From: an uncultured Myxococcales bacterium
Lineage (GTDB): Bacteria; Myxococcota_A; Polyangia; Polyangiales; Polyangiaceae
NCBI GenBank assembly: GCA_937902985.1
Contig: CALFNG010000456.1
Coordinates: 1-62,759 of the forward strand
Length of the DNA stretch: 62,759 nucleotides
Direction of reading: 5' to 3'
This document shows, piece after piece, positions 8,605 through 15,792 of this stretch. How positions within the stretch are numbered: the first letter of the stretch is position 1; every line of letters begins with the position of its first letter. The position numbers were made by a program, and so were the translations under genes. A model generated the notes under the pieces. The model was given only the letters and a program-made list of their open reading frames with translations, had not been told where the DNA came from and searched no databases.

Positions 8605-9350
8605 GGGGTCACCGCAAGTGTGAGCGAGGTCTCGACGGCCCCGGGAAGGGGAAGCGCGCCCTGCGGATTTCGACGCACGAGCGCCTCGATCTGCCGAACC
8701 GAGATGGGCTCGTCCACGAACACGCTGCGGATCTCCAGCCGCTCTCCGTCGAACCGCTGGAGCACCGCCTCCGGCAACTCGTGCCGCTTGTCGTCGAGCT
8801 CGATGGGGATCGCGACCGGGTCGTCGGCCTCGCGCGTCCAGGCCGGGTGAAACCAGTAGACGTGCGCGTGCTCGTCGACCCCGAAGACGGCGAGCCTGCG
8901 CTTTGCAGCACCGTTCTCGTAGGCAAACGCGAGCTCGTCGCCGTTCTGCAGCACACTTCCGGCCGGCGCGGGAGGCGATCCGCTATGGACGTCGTAGACG
9001 AATACGCGGCACGCGCGCGGCGAGAGCGCTCCGATGTTCCCTCGCGACGAGAACCCGTCTGCGGCCGGGTGAACCCGCAACAGCAAGGCGGCCGCCGCGG
9101 CCGCGGCCGTCACCACGCCCAGGCGCATGGCCACGACCTTGGGACGCGTCCGCAAGCCGAGCCCGCGGGCGATCCGCTCGTCGGGGGACAAGGCCTTCGG
9201 GTCGAGGCGGCCCAGCAGCAGGTGACGTCGATAGAGGTCTCGACAGGAGTCGCACGCGGGCACGTGCTCCCGCATCGATCGCTCGGCCTCGGGCGAAATC
9301 GTTCCCGCGAAATGCCGATCGACCTGGACGCGCATGGTGCAGTCGTTCAT
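8601..9350 (-). CDS. Anti-sigma-like zinc-finger membrane protein with DUF4384-like region
   Basis: A 249-residue protein. The first 40 residues hold an anti-sigma zinc finger (zf-HC2 type): C4, then H29, C33 and C36 in REHVPACDSC. A hydrophobic segment (LGVVTAAAAAAALLLRV, about residues 78-94) forms a single membrane span. The C-terminal part (ELAFAYENGAAKRRLAVFGV, HVYWFHPAWT) resembles the DUF4384-type beta domain found beside caspase-like proteins. It is expected to bind the co-encoded sigma factor in the cytoplasm and sense a signal outside. The ATG at 9350 overlaps the sigma-factor stop (ATGA), and its own stop overlaps the caspase start, so all three are tightly coupled. The longer frame upstream merely overlaps the sigma gene. 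Confidence 0.82.
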   Translation of the reverse strand: MNDCTMRVQVDRHFAGTISPEAERSMREHVPACDSCRDLYRRHLLLGRLDPKALSPDERIARGLGLRTRPKVVAMRLGVVTAAAAAAALLLRVHPAADGFSSRGNIGALSPRACRVFVYDVHSGSPPAPAGSVLQNGDELAFAYENGAAKRRLAVFGVDEHAHVYWFHPAWTREADDPVAIPIELDDKRHELPEAVLQRFDGERLEIRSVFVDEPISVRQIEALVRRNPQGALPLPGAVETSLTLAVTP

Positions 9351-10066
9351 GGGTGCTCCGCCCGAAGCAGGAATTGAGTGAGCAGTCTTCGAATTCGAAG
9401 TTCTCGATAGACGAGGGTCGTCCGGTGAACGCCGAGCTCCTTCGCCGCCTCTCGCTGCGTGACCTGCCGGAGAAAGCGTGCGTCGAAGACTCCCGCCCAC
9501 TCGGGCGGGAGGAAGTCGCGGCGGAACCGTTCCACGAGGACCTTGGCGTCCAGCGCGTCGTCGACGCGCCGGGCCGCGGCTCGAGCATCCACCTCCGTCT
9601 CGCACGCCTCGGAGAATGCGGTTTGCTCCCGGCGGTATCGACGCAGGTGATCGATCGCGCTGTGGGTCGCGACGCGGGTGATCCACGCGGGGAAGTTGCC
9701 GCCCTGGAAGTTCGCTCGCAGCTCGGCGTCGGAAATGAGGCGGTAGAAGACTTCATGCGTCACGGTCTCGCTGTCTGCCGTGGAGAGCATCCGGCCGACC
9801 GCGGTGGCCACCGTCCTGTAGTGATCGCGGTAGCATTGCCCCACCGCCGCGCGGTCTCCCGCGTGGAAGGCCAGGAGCCAGCGCTCCCCCATCAAAGGGC
9901 TCCAGGTGACTCGCGCATCTCCCACGTCTTCGCCCTGTTCTGAAAGGGGCTCCTCCTCAACGAGCGGCTGCCGTTGAATGGACGAAGGAAAGCGATCGAG
10001 GGGCGCCGTGCCGTGAGGCTCCGCCCGCGACGCGCTCTCCTCCACCTGCGTCGACGGCGCTTTCAC
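9347..10066 (-). CDS. RNA polymerase sigma factor, ECF type
   Basis: The product has 239 residues. After a 55-residue unstructured acidic extension come sigma region 2 (HEVFYRLISDAELRANFQG, AWITRVATHSAIDHLRRYRR) and region 4 (LPPEWAGVFDARFL, then the helix-turn-helix REAAKELGVHRTTLVYRELR). There is no region 3, as expected for ECF factors. It should direct polymerase to a specific regulon, probably including this operon, and be held inactive by the zinc-finger protein encoded next. The GTG at 10066 is used; an internal start is possible because the first 55 residues are poorly conserved in character. Upstream, 10067-10234 is non-coding and should contain the operon promoter, but no confident -35/-10 pair was seen. 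Confidence 0.85.
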   Translation of the reverse strand: MKAPSTQVEESASRAEPHGTAPLDRFPSSIQRQPLVEEEPLSEQGEDVGDARVTWSPLMGERWLLAFHAGDRAAVGQCYRDHYRTVATAVGRMLSTADSETVTHEVFYRLISDAELRANFQGGNFPAWITRVATHSAIDHLRRYRREQTAFSEACETEVDARAAARRVDDALDAKVLVERFRRDFLPPEWAGVFDARFLRQVTQREAAKELGVHRTTLVYRELRIRRLLTQFLLRAEHP

Positions 10067-10234
10067 TTACACTGCGAACAGCAGCGCTCGTGCCGGCGGC
10101 GGCGCGCCGCGCCGCGCCCCGGAAGTCTTCAGGCCATGCCCCTGCACCCTGATCCAGGGATCGCAGCCTAGCTCAGACTGGCACAGCCGCATGCTGGCGT
10201 GCTCGAGCACCCCGACGATCAGGTGGCATGGCCT

Positions 10235-10909
10235 CTACGCCTGTTCGAGGGTGCCGCGCGACTCACGGTCGGGCTGGGCGCTGCGGCCGACGCGTCGCGC
10301 CAGCTCGACGAGGACCCGGCGGAGCGCGATCGAGCGCGATCGAAGGCCGACGAGCACGTGATAGAGCGTGTCGGCCGCCTCGGCCACGACGCGCTCTTCG
10401 CTCTCGCCCTCGATGGCCTGGGCGAGCTCCGCCGCCTCTTCCCGGATCTTGGCGCCGATGGCCGCCGGCCCCGACTGATAGAGACCCCTCGTGTAGCTCT
10501 CGCCGCCCGTCGACTTCTTGCGAGTCTCGAGGATCGACTCGAGCGCGGCGAACACCGTCTGCGGCTGCTCGGTCGCCTGCGTGAGGCGATCGCCCTCGAG
10601 GGCCTGGAAGAAGCAGCTCGGCGCACCCGAGTTGCACGAAGGGCTATGGGGATCGCTCGAATAGATGATCGCGTGGCCGTTGCAGTCGGCGAGCACCTTG
10701 ACGACCGGGGTCTCGTGCCCGCTGATCCGGCCCCGCTGCCAGAGCTCGCCCCGCGAGCGGCTCCAGAACGTCGCGCGGCCGGTCTCGAGCGTCTTTCGCA
10801 CGGCCGCCTCGGTGGCGAAGGCAAACATGCGGATCTGGCCGGTGAGGTGGTCTTGAACGATCGCGGGTATCAGCCCCTGCGCATCGAACTTGAGGGGTAA
10901 CTGCGGCAT
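10235..10909 (-). CDS. hisIE: Bifunctional phosphoribosyl-AMP cyclohydrolase / phosphoribosyl-ATP pyrophosphatase
   Basis: Catalyses steps 2 and 3 of histidine biosynthesis in the cytoplasm: pyrophosphate removal from phosphoribosyl-ATP (HisE) and ring opening of phosphoribosyl-AMP (HisI). The N-terminal HisI domain (about 1-115) shows LIPAIVQDHLTGQIRMFAF, TFWSRSRGELWQRG, and the metal-ligand region with DCNGHAIIY, SCNSG and SCFF. The C-terminal HisE domain (about 118-210) is MazG-like helical with KIREEAAELAQAIEG and VVAEAADTLYHVLVGL, including the metal-binding Glu/Asp residues. The length of 224 residues is normal for the fusion. It is isolated here: neighbours are the sigma operon and an esterase, not other his genes. 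The ATG at 10909 starts directly at the HisI homology. Confidence 0.93.
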   Translation of the reverse strand: MPQLPLKFDAQGLIPAIVQDHLTGQIRMFAFATEAAVRKTLETGRATFWSRSRGELWQRGRISGHETPVVKVLADCNGHAIIYSSDPHSPSCNSGAPSCFFQALEGDRLTQATEQPQTVFAALESILETRKKSTGGESYTRGLYQSGPAAIGAKIREEAAELAQAIEGESEERVVAEAADTLYHVLVGLRSRSIALRRVLVELARRVGRSAQPDRESRGTLEQA

Positions 10910-11083
10910 CGTGCGGGAATCTTACACGGGCAATCTGTCCTGTCACAGCGACCTCGCGCCCTCTTGCTCTCCTCCTACCCCCCGGCGCCATGGAGCGGAG
11001 AAGCTGGCCATTTCGCCATTTCTTGGCGGTCGCCTGCGCGATTTCGAAGGACGCGGGAGCGTTCTCGTCGCAAAGAGAGGCGC

Positions 11084-12205
11084 ATGCATCTCCGAGCCTG
11101 GGCATTCTTGGCGCTGAGCGTCGTCACCGGCGGAGCCGGCGCGTGCGGGTCGAGCAGCGGCGGCTCGGGGGCCGGCGTGACCGGCGGGCAGAGCTCCGGC
11201 GCAAGTTCGAGTTCGGGCTCGGGAGCCGGCGCCAGTTCCGGGACAGCCTCGGGCGGCGGGGCGAGCTCGGGCGGTGAGACGGGCCAACCCGGAGACGACC
11301 TCGGGAGCGCCGGCGACGGCGGTGACGCTGGCGGACGACGGCAAGCCGCGAGCGCGGACGCGGGGAAGACGAAGCCCGCCGACGGGGGCGGGAGCGCGAC
11401 CGTCGTCACCTGCCCGGCGACGGCGCTGAAACCCGGGGACACGAACGCATCGGTGATGGTCGGGGGCGTCATGCGCAACTACATCCTGCACGTCCCGACC
11501 GGGTACTCCGGCAAGACCGCGGTTCCCCTCGTCCTCGATTTCCATCCGATCCTGTCCAACGACTCGTACGAGCAAACCAACTCCGGATACGCGACCCTGG
11601 CCGACCAGGAGGGGTTCGTCGTCGCCTTCCCGGACGGCATCGACAATGCCTGGAACATCGGCCCGTGCTGCACGACATCGCGCACGGTCGACGACCTCGG
11701 CTTCGCGAAGACCCTGGTCACGACTCTGGAAATGCAGGCGTGCGTCGATCTGAAGCGCGTCTACGCGGTCGGCTATTCGATGGGGGGCGGCATGTCGCAC
11801 TATCTCGGATGCAACGCGGCCGACGTCTTCGCCGCCGTGGCGCCGGCCGCCTTCGATCTGCTCCAGGACTCCGAAGAGCCCTGCCACCCGTCGCGTCCGA
11901 TTACCGAGATCTCGTTTCGCGGCACTGCGGACCCCATCGTCCCGTACGCCGGGGGAGCTTCCAATCCGCCTAACGGCCTGAACGTCACGATTCACTTCCT
12001 GGGCGCCGAAGGGACGTTCCAGAAGTGGTCCCAGCTCGACGGATGCACGGGCTCGCCGAGCGCGCCCGACAGCAACGGGTGCTCGACGTACGCGCAATGC
12101 CAGGCCGGCGTCGAGGTCACGCTATGCACCGCCCAGGGCGGGGGGCACGTGACCGGAGACCCCAAGATCGGCTGGGCGATGCTCAAGGCCCACCCGATGC
12201 CGTGA
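11084..12205 (+). CDS. Secreted PHB-depolymerase/feruloyl-esterase-like lipoprotein (alpha/beta hydrolase)
   Basis: The 373-residue product starts with a lipoprotein signal (VVTGGAGAC, lipidated Cys 21) and about 75 residues of Gly/Ser linker. The catalytic domain is of the LpqC/polyhydroxybutyrate depolymerase type: MRNYILHVPTGYSGKTAVPLV, the nucleophile elbow GYSMGGGM (catalytic Ser), the acid loop RGTADPIVPY (Asp), and the final His in GGGHVTGDP. Such enzymes hydrolyse polyester or feruloyl ester bonds; the substrate here is not known. An AGAGAGG ribosome-binding site precedes the ATG at 11084. The frame is open upstream to 10964, but without a signal sequence. No operon partner is clear. 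Confidence 0.85.
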   Translation: MHLRAWAFLALSVVTGGAGACGSSSGGSGAGVTGGQSSGASSSSGSGAGASSGTASGGGASSGGETGQPGDDLGSAGDGGDAGGRRQAASADAGKTKPADGGGSATVVTCPATALKPGDTNASVMVGGVMRNYILHVPTGYSGKTAVPLVLDFHPILSNDSYEQTNSGYATLADQEGFVVAFPDGIDNAWNIGPCCTTSRTVDDLGFAKTLVTTLEMQACVDLKRVYAVGYSMGGGMSHYLGCNAADVFAAVAPAAFDLLQDSEEPCHPSRPITEISFRGTADPIVPYAGGASNPPNGLNVTIHFLGAEGTFQKWSQLDGCTGSPSAPDSNGCSTYAQCQAGVEVTLCTAQGGGHVTGDPKIGWAMLKAHPMP

Positions 12206-12252
12206 TTGTCGGCGCCTCTCCGGTGACATGATCGCATAGACTGGTGCCAGTG

Positions 12253-12954
12253 ATGGCGCTCGAAGACGATTGGACGCGAGAGGCTGTTCGGCTGCATCGG
12301 AGGTATCAGACCGAGATCGTCGATGCCTTCGGGCTATGCCCGTGGGCCGATCGCGCCGCGCGAGACGGCCGGGTTCGCGAGCGCGTCGCGCTGCAGACCG
12401 ACGACACCGCGATGGGCCCCTCCCTGGCGGCCATCGACGCCTGGATGGTCGACGCGGGCGCCGACGTGGCGTTCGTCATCTATCCGCGGCTTCGAGTGAC
12501 CCGGAACGGCTTCCACGACTTCACGGCGCGAGTTCGCGACGCCGATACCCCCCGCCACCCGCTCGGCCGGGTGCCGTTCGTCTTCGCGGCATTCCACCCG
12601 GAGGCCACGGCCGATACGTCGGACCCCGAGCGGCTGATTCCGTTCTTGCGGCGGACGCCCGACCCGACGCTCCAGTTCCTCCGCTCTTCGGTGCTCGACA
12701 GCATTCGCAACGGCGCGTCCCAGGGGACGCAGTTCGTCAACATGGCCAGCCTCGACGCGGCGCTGTCGGGCACGGGGCAGCCACCGCTGCGCGAGCGGAT
12801 CGCGCGGACGAACATGGCGACCGCCGAGCGGGTCGGCCTCGACGTGGTCAAAGGACTGTTCGACGACATCGGTCGCGACCGCGACGAGACCTACCGCGCC
12901 CTCGCCGCGCGGGTGGAGCAGGGCGCCATCGTCGCCGAGCGCGAGATGGTCTGA
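12253..12954 (+). CDS. DUF1415 family protein
   Basis: The 233-residue cytoplasmic protein matches DUF1415: an N-terminal helix WTREAVRLHRRYQTEIVDAF followed by the signature GLCPWADRAARDGRVRERV, a central FVIYPRLRVTRNGFHDFTARV region and VPFVFAAFHPEA. The later part (IPFLRRTPDPTLQFLRSS and GTQFVNMAS) also fits the family. The function is unestablished. An alternative GTG start lies at 12244, nine bases upstream. It sits in the same orientation as, but about 55 bases before, a small coiled-coil gene at 13011. Confidence 0.82.
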   Translation: MALEDDWTREAVRLHRRYQTEIVDAFGLCPWADRAARDGRVRERVALQTDDTAMGPSLAAIDAWMVDAGADVAFVIYPRLRVTRNGFHDFTARVRDADTPRHPLGRVPFVFAAFHPEATADTSDPERLIPFLRRTPDPTLQFLRSSVLDSIRNGASQGTQFVNMASLDAALSGTGQPPLRERIARTNMATAERVGLDVVKGLFDDIGRDRDETYRALAARVEQGAIVAEREMV

Positions 12955-13010
12955 GTCCGGGCCTGACGCGCGAACGCGCATGGCATGGCAGATGCTTGAC
13001 CTGCCGCATC

Positions 13011-13253
13011 ATGAGCCAGACCACGACCGACCTGAAGGACGATCTGAAGAAGGGCCTCGATCACCTTCGAACGCTGCGAGACGAAGTGCGCGTGAAGCTG
13101 CACCTCGCCGGGATGGACGCGAAGGCCGAGTGGAACAAGCTCGAACCGCACCTCTTCGAGGTCGAGCAGGCCGCGAAGGAGGTCTCGGAGTCCTCGCACC
13201 GCGCCGTGACCGAGGCCGTCGCCAAGCTGAAGAAGCTGCGCGAGTCTCTCTAG
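13011..13253 (+). CDS. Small charged helical protein, function unknown
   Basis: An 80-residue protein that is almost entirely predicted helix: DLKDDLKKGLDHLRTLRDEV, then AKAEWNKLEPHLFEVEQAAK and a Lys/Leu-rich end. The heptad-like Leu/Val spacing and high Lys/Glu/Asp content suggest a coiled coil. There is no signal peptide or membrane segment, so it should be cytoplasmic. Small proteins of this kind are frequent in Myxococcota next to unrelated genes. The ATG at 13011 is well placed; the longer frame from 12270 is an overlap with the preceding gene in another frame and is not coding there. Confidence 0.72.
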   Translation: MSQTTTDLKDDLKKGLDHLRTLRDEVRVKLHLAGMDAKAEWNKLEPHLFEVEQAAKEVSESSHRAVTEAVAKLKKLRESL

Positions 13254-13299
13254 CGCTCTTGCCGCTCGGAGCGCGTCCCGGCTATGGGATGCGCTCTCG

Positions 13300-14088
13300 A
13301 TGGTGATCCTCGACGGGGTGGAGAAGCGCTTCGGAGTCAGGCTCGTCGTCTCGGCGATCACCCTCACGGTGCCGGCCCGGGCTTCGATCGCGCTCCTCGG
13401 GCCGAGCGGCTGCGGAAAATCGACGCTGCTCCGCCTGATCCTGGGGCTGCTCGTGCCCGACCGCGGGCGAGTGAGTGTGGCGGGAACGCTCGTCACGCCC
13501 GATACCGCCACGCGCGTGCGCCGGCAGATCGGCTACGTCATCCAGGACGGCGGCCTCTTCCCGCACCTCACGGCGCGCGAGAACGTGACGCTCCTCGCGC
13601 GCCACCTCCGGTGGGAGAAGCCCCGCCTCGAGGCTCGCGCCGCCGAGCTCGCCGGGCTCGTGCGACTCGACGCCGCCGCGCTGGGGCGATACCCCGCCGA
13701 GCTGAGCGGCGGCGAGCGGCAGCGCGTCGGGATCATGCGCGCGCTGATGCTCGATCCGCCTGTCTTGCTCCTCGACGAGCCCATGGGAGCGCTCGACCCG
13801 ATGGTGCGCGCGCGTCTCCAGCGGGATCTCAAGCGAATCTTCGCCGAGCTCGAGAAGACGGTCATCCTCGTGACCCATAGCCTCGACGAGGCGGCATACC
13901 TCGGAGACGAGGTGGTCCTGATGCGGGACGGCCACATCGTGCAGCGCGGCACCATGCGCGATCTCGAGCGCTCCGACGACGCCTTCACCCGCGAGTTCGT
14001 CGACGCGCAGCGAGGAACGCAACCGTCGACGCAGCCGGCAGCGCAGCGCGAGCCGTCGGGTGGCGCCTCGGCGGGGCCCGACGCGTGA
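13300..14088 (+). CDS. ABC transporter ATP-binding protein, osmoprotectant/glycine-betaine type
   Basis: The 262-residue nucleotide-binding subunit has every ABC signature: Walker A GPSGCGKST, Q-loop in YVIQDGGLFPHLT, signature LSGGERQRVGIMRAL, Walker B VLLLDEPMGALD, and the H-loop ILVTHSLDEA. The sequence is of the OpuA/OpuC (ProV) branch but lacks the C-terminal CBS domains, ending in a Gln/Ser/Ala-rich tail. It should energise import of glycine betaine, choline or a related quaternary amine through the fused binding-protein/permease encoded next, whose GTG start overlaps this stop (GTGA). The start is the ATG at 13300. Confidence 0.9.
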   Translation: MVILDGVEKRFGVRLVVSAITLTVPARASIALLGPSGCGKSTLLRLILGLLVPDRGRVSVAGTLVTPDTATRVRRQIGYVIQDGGLFPHLTARENVTLLARHLRWEKPRLEARAAELAGLVRLDAAALGRYPAELSGGERQRVGIMRALMLDPPVLLLDEPMGALDPMVRARLQRDLKRIFAELEKTVILVTHSLDEAAYLGDEVVLMRDGHIVQRGTMRDLERSDDAFTREFVDAQRGTQPSTQPAAQREPSGGASAGPDA

Positions 14089-15725
14089 GGCCGTCCCTCG
14101 TCGCGAGGCCGGTCGTGAGGCTCGCGGTGCTCGCCGCGCTGGTGGCGCTCGCGGCGATGCTCGCCGGTCTCGCACGCGTCGGCTCCGCGCGCGCCGACGA
14201 GCGTCCCCGCGACAGGCCTGGCCTCCGCATCGGGTCGAAGCGGTTCACCGAGTCGTACATCCTCGCCGACATCGCGGTCAGCGTGGCGCTCGCCGCGGGC
14301 GAGGCGGACGTCTCGCACGAAGAGGGGCTCGGCGGGACCGCCATCGTATTTCGCGCCCTCGAAGAGGGGTCGATCGACGCGTATCCCGAGTACACGGGCA
14401 CGCTCGCCGAGGCGATCTTGCATGCACCGGCGAGCTCCGATCTGCCGACTCTTCGCCAGGCGCTGGCGCCTCGGGGAATCGAGATCAGCGATCCCCTCGG
14501 CTTCGACAACACCTACGCGCTGGCCGTGTCCGGTGCGCTCGCCGCGCAGCGGCACTTCACGAACCTCTCCGATCTCGCCGGCGCCCGTGATCTGCGCCTG
14601 GGCCTCAGCCCCGAGTTCCTCGGGAGGAGCGACGGGTTCCCCGCGCTGGCCGCGCGCTACGGACTCTCGACGGCCAGCGTCCAGGCCATGGACCACGGCC
14701 TCGCTTACGAGGCGATCGCACGCGGCAGCATCGACGTCGCGGACGCCTACTCGACCGACGCCAAGATCGCTCGCTACGGGCTGACGCTCCTCGCCGACGA
14801 CCGGCACTTCTTTCCGTCGTACCAGGCGGTGTATCTCTATCGGTCCGACGCGGCCCGCCGTGCGCCGAAGGCGATCGCGGCCATTCGCGCGCTCGCGGGA
14901 ACGATGGACCGCGCCAGCATCGCCGCGCTCAACGCAGAGGTCGAGATCGACGGGCGCACCTTCACCTCGGTCGCCGACGAGTTCATTCGAGTCCGGACCG
15001 GCGGCGCCGGCGGCCAGGGCAGCGGGAGCGACGCGAGCGACGCAAGCGAGGCGAGCGAGGCGAGCGAGGCGAGCGAGAAAAGACCGGCTCTCGGTCCCGG
15101 GATCCTCACCACGATCCGCACCGAGGGGCCCAGGCACCTCACGCTGGTCGGCGTCTCGTCGTTCTTCGCGACGCTCGTCGGGGTCCCGCTCGGGATCTTC
15201 GCGCAGCGGTCGCGGCGGATCGGGCGCGTCGTCGTGGGCGCGACCAGCGTCTTGCAGACCATTCCGGCGCTGGCGCTCCTGTGCTTCTTCATCCCGCTCC
15301 TCGGGACGGGCACGAAGCCCGCGCTCCTGGCCCTCTTCGTCTATGGGCTCCTGCCCATCGTTCGCAACACCGTGGCCGGGCTCGACGGCATCGCGCCGGC
15401 TCTCCGCGAGTCTGCGCTCGCGCTCGGTCTCGGCCCGTGGACGCGTCTCGTCCGGATCGAGCTGCCGCTGGCGTCGCGCACGATTCTCGCCGGGATACGA
15501 ACGAGCACCGTCATCGCCGTCGGAGGCGCGACGCTCGCGGCGTTCATCGGCGCCGGCGGCTTCGGGGCCCCGATCACGACCGGCCTGAACCTCGACGACA
15601 CGAACCTCATTCTCGAGGGCGCGATCCCCGCGGCGCTGCTCGCGGTCCTCGTCGAAGGGGTCTTCACGCTCTTCGACCGGACGCTCATCCCGAAGGGCCT
15701 TCGCTTGCCGCCCGCGGCGTCGTGA
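14085..15725 (+). CDS. Fused substrate-binding protein and permease of an osmoprotectant ABC transporter
   Basis: A 546-residue fusion. A signal peptide (to about residue 38) leads into an OpuAC/ProX-like binding domain at about 45-305 (LRIGSKRFTESYILADI, GTAIVFRALEEGSIDAYPEYTG, DVADAYSTDAKIARYGLTLL). A hydrophilic linker with a SEASEASEASE repeat follows, then the ProW/OpuCB-like permease (about 330-540) with GVSSFFATLVGVPLGI, ALALLCFFIPLLG and the EAA-like loop ESALALGLGPWTRLVRIELP. The order is binding domain first and permease second; the commonly described fusions of this family place the permease first. It should form an importer with the ATPase encoded just upstream, with which it overlaps by four bases. 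The substrate cannot be fixed from the sequence. Confidence 0.88.
   Translation: MRPSLVARPVVRLAVLAALVALAAMLAGLARVGSARADERPRDRPGLRIGSKRFTESYILADIAVSVALAAGEADVSHEEGLGGTAIVFRALEEGSIDAYPEYTGTLAEAILHAPASSDLPTLRQALAPRGIEISDPLGFDNTYALAVSGALAAQRHFTNLSDLAGARDLRLGLSPEFLGRSDGFPALAARYGLSTASVQAMDHGLAYEAIARGSIDVADAYSTDAKIARYGLTLLADDRHFFPSYQAVYLYRSDAARRAPKAIAAIRALAGTMDRASIAALNAEVEIDGRTFTSVADEFIRVRTGGAGGQGSGSDASDASEASEASEASEKRPALGPGILTTIRTEGPRHLTLVGVSSFFATLVGVPLGIFAQRSRRIGRVVVGATSVLQTIPALALLCFFIPLLGTGTKPALLALFVYGLLPIVRNTVAGLDGIAPALRESALALGLGPWTRLVRIELPLASRTILAGIRTSTVIAVGGATLAAFIGAGGFGAPITTGLNLDDTNLILEGAIPAALLAVLVEGVFTLFDRTLIPKGLRLPPAAS
15042..15077 (+). repeat. 9-bp tandem repeat inside the binding-protein/permease linker
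   Basis: Four near-identical units of GCGAGCGAG (the first is GCAAGCGAG) encode the SEASEASEASE stretch of the linker between the two domains. Because the unit length is a multiple of three, copy-number changes would lengthen or shorten the linker without a frameshift. Confidence 0.8.
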
Positions 15726-15792
15726 AGGAGGGAAGCGTCGCGGAGGAGCTTGGCGGCGAGCGGGTCGCAGATGATTCCTGTACGCTGCTCGA

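Noticed and set aside
10178-10197. TGGCACAGCCGCATGC, resembling a sigma-54 promoter
   Set aside because: The -12 element is GCATGC rather than TTGCA-like, spacing is off by a base, and it points toward the 3' end of the convergent hisIE gene.
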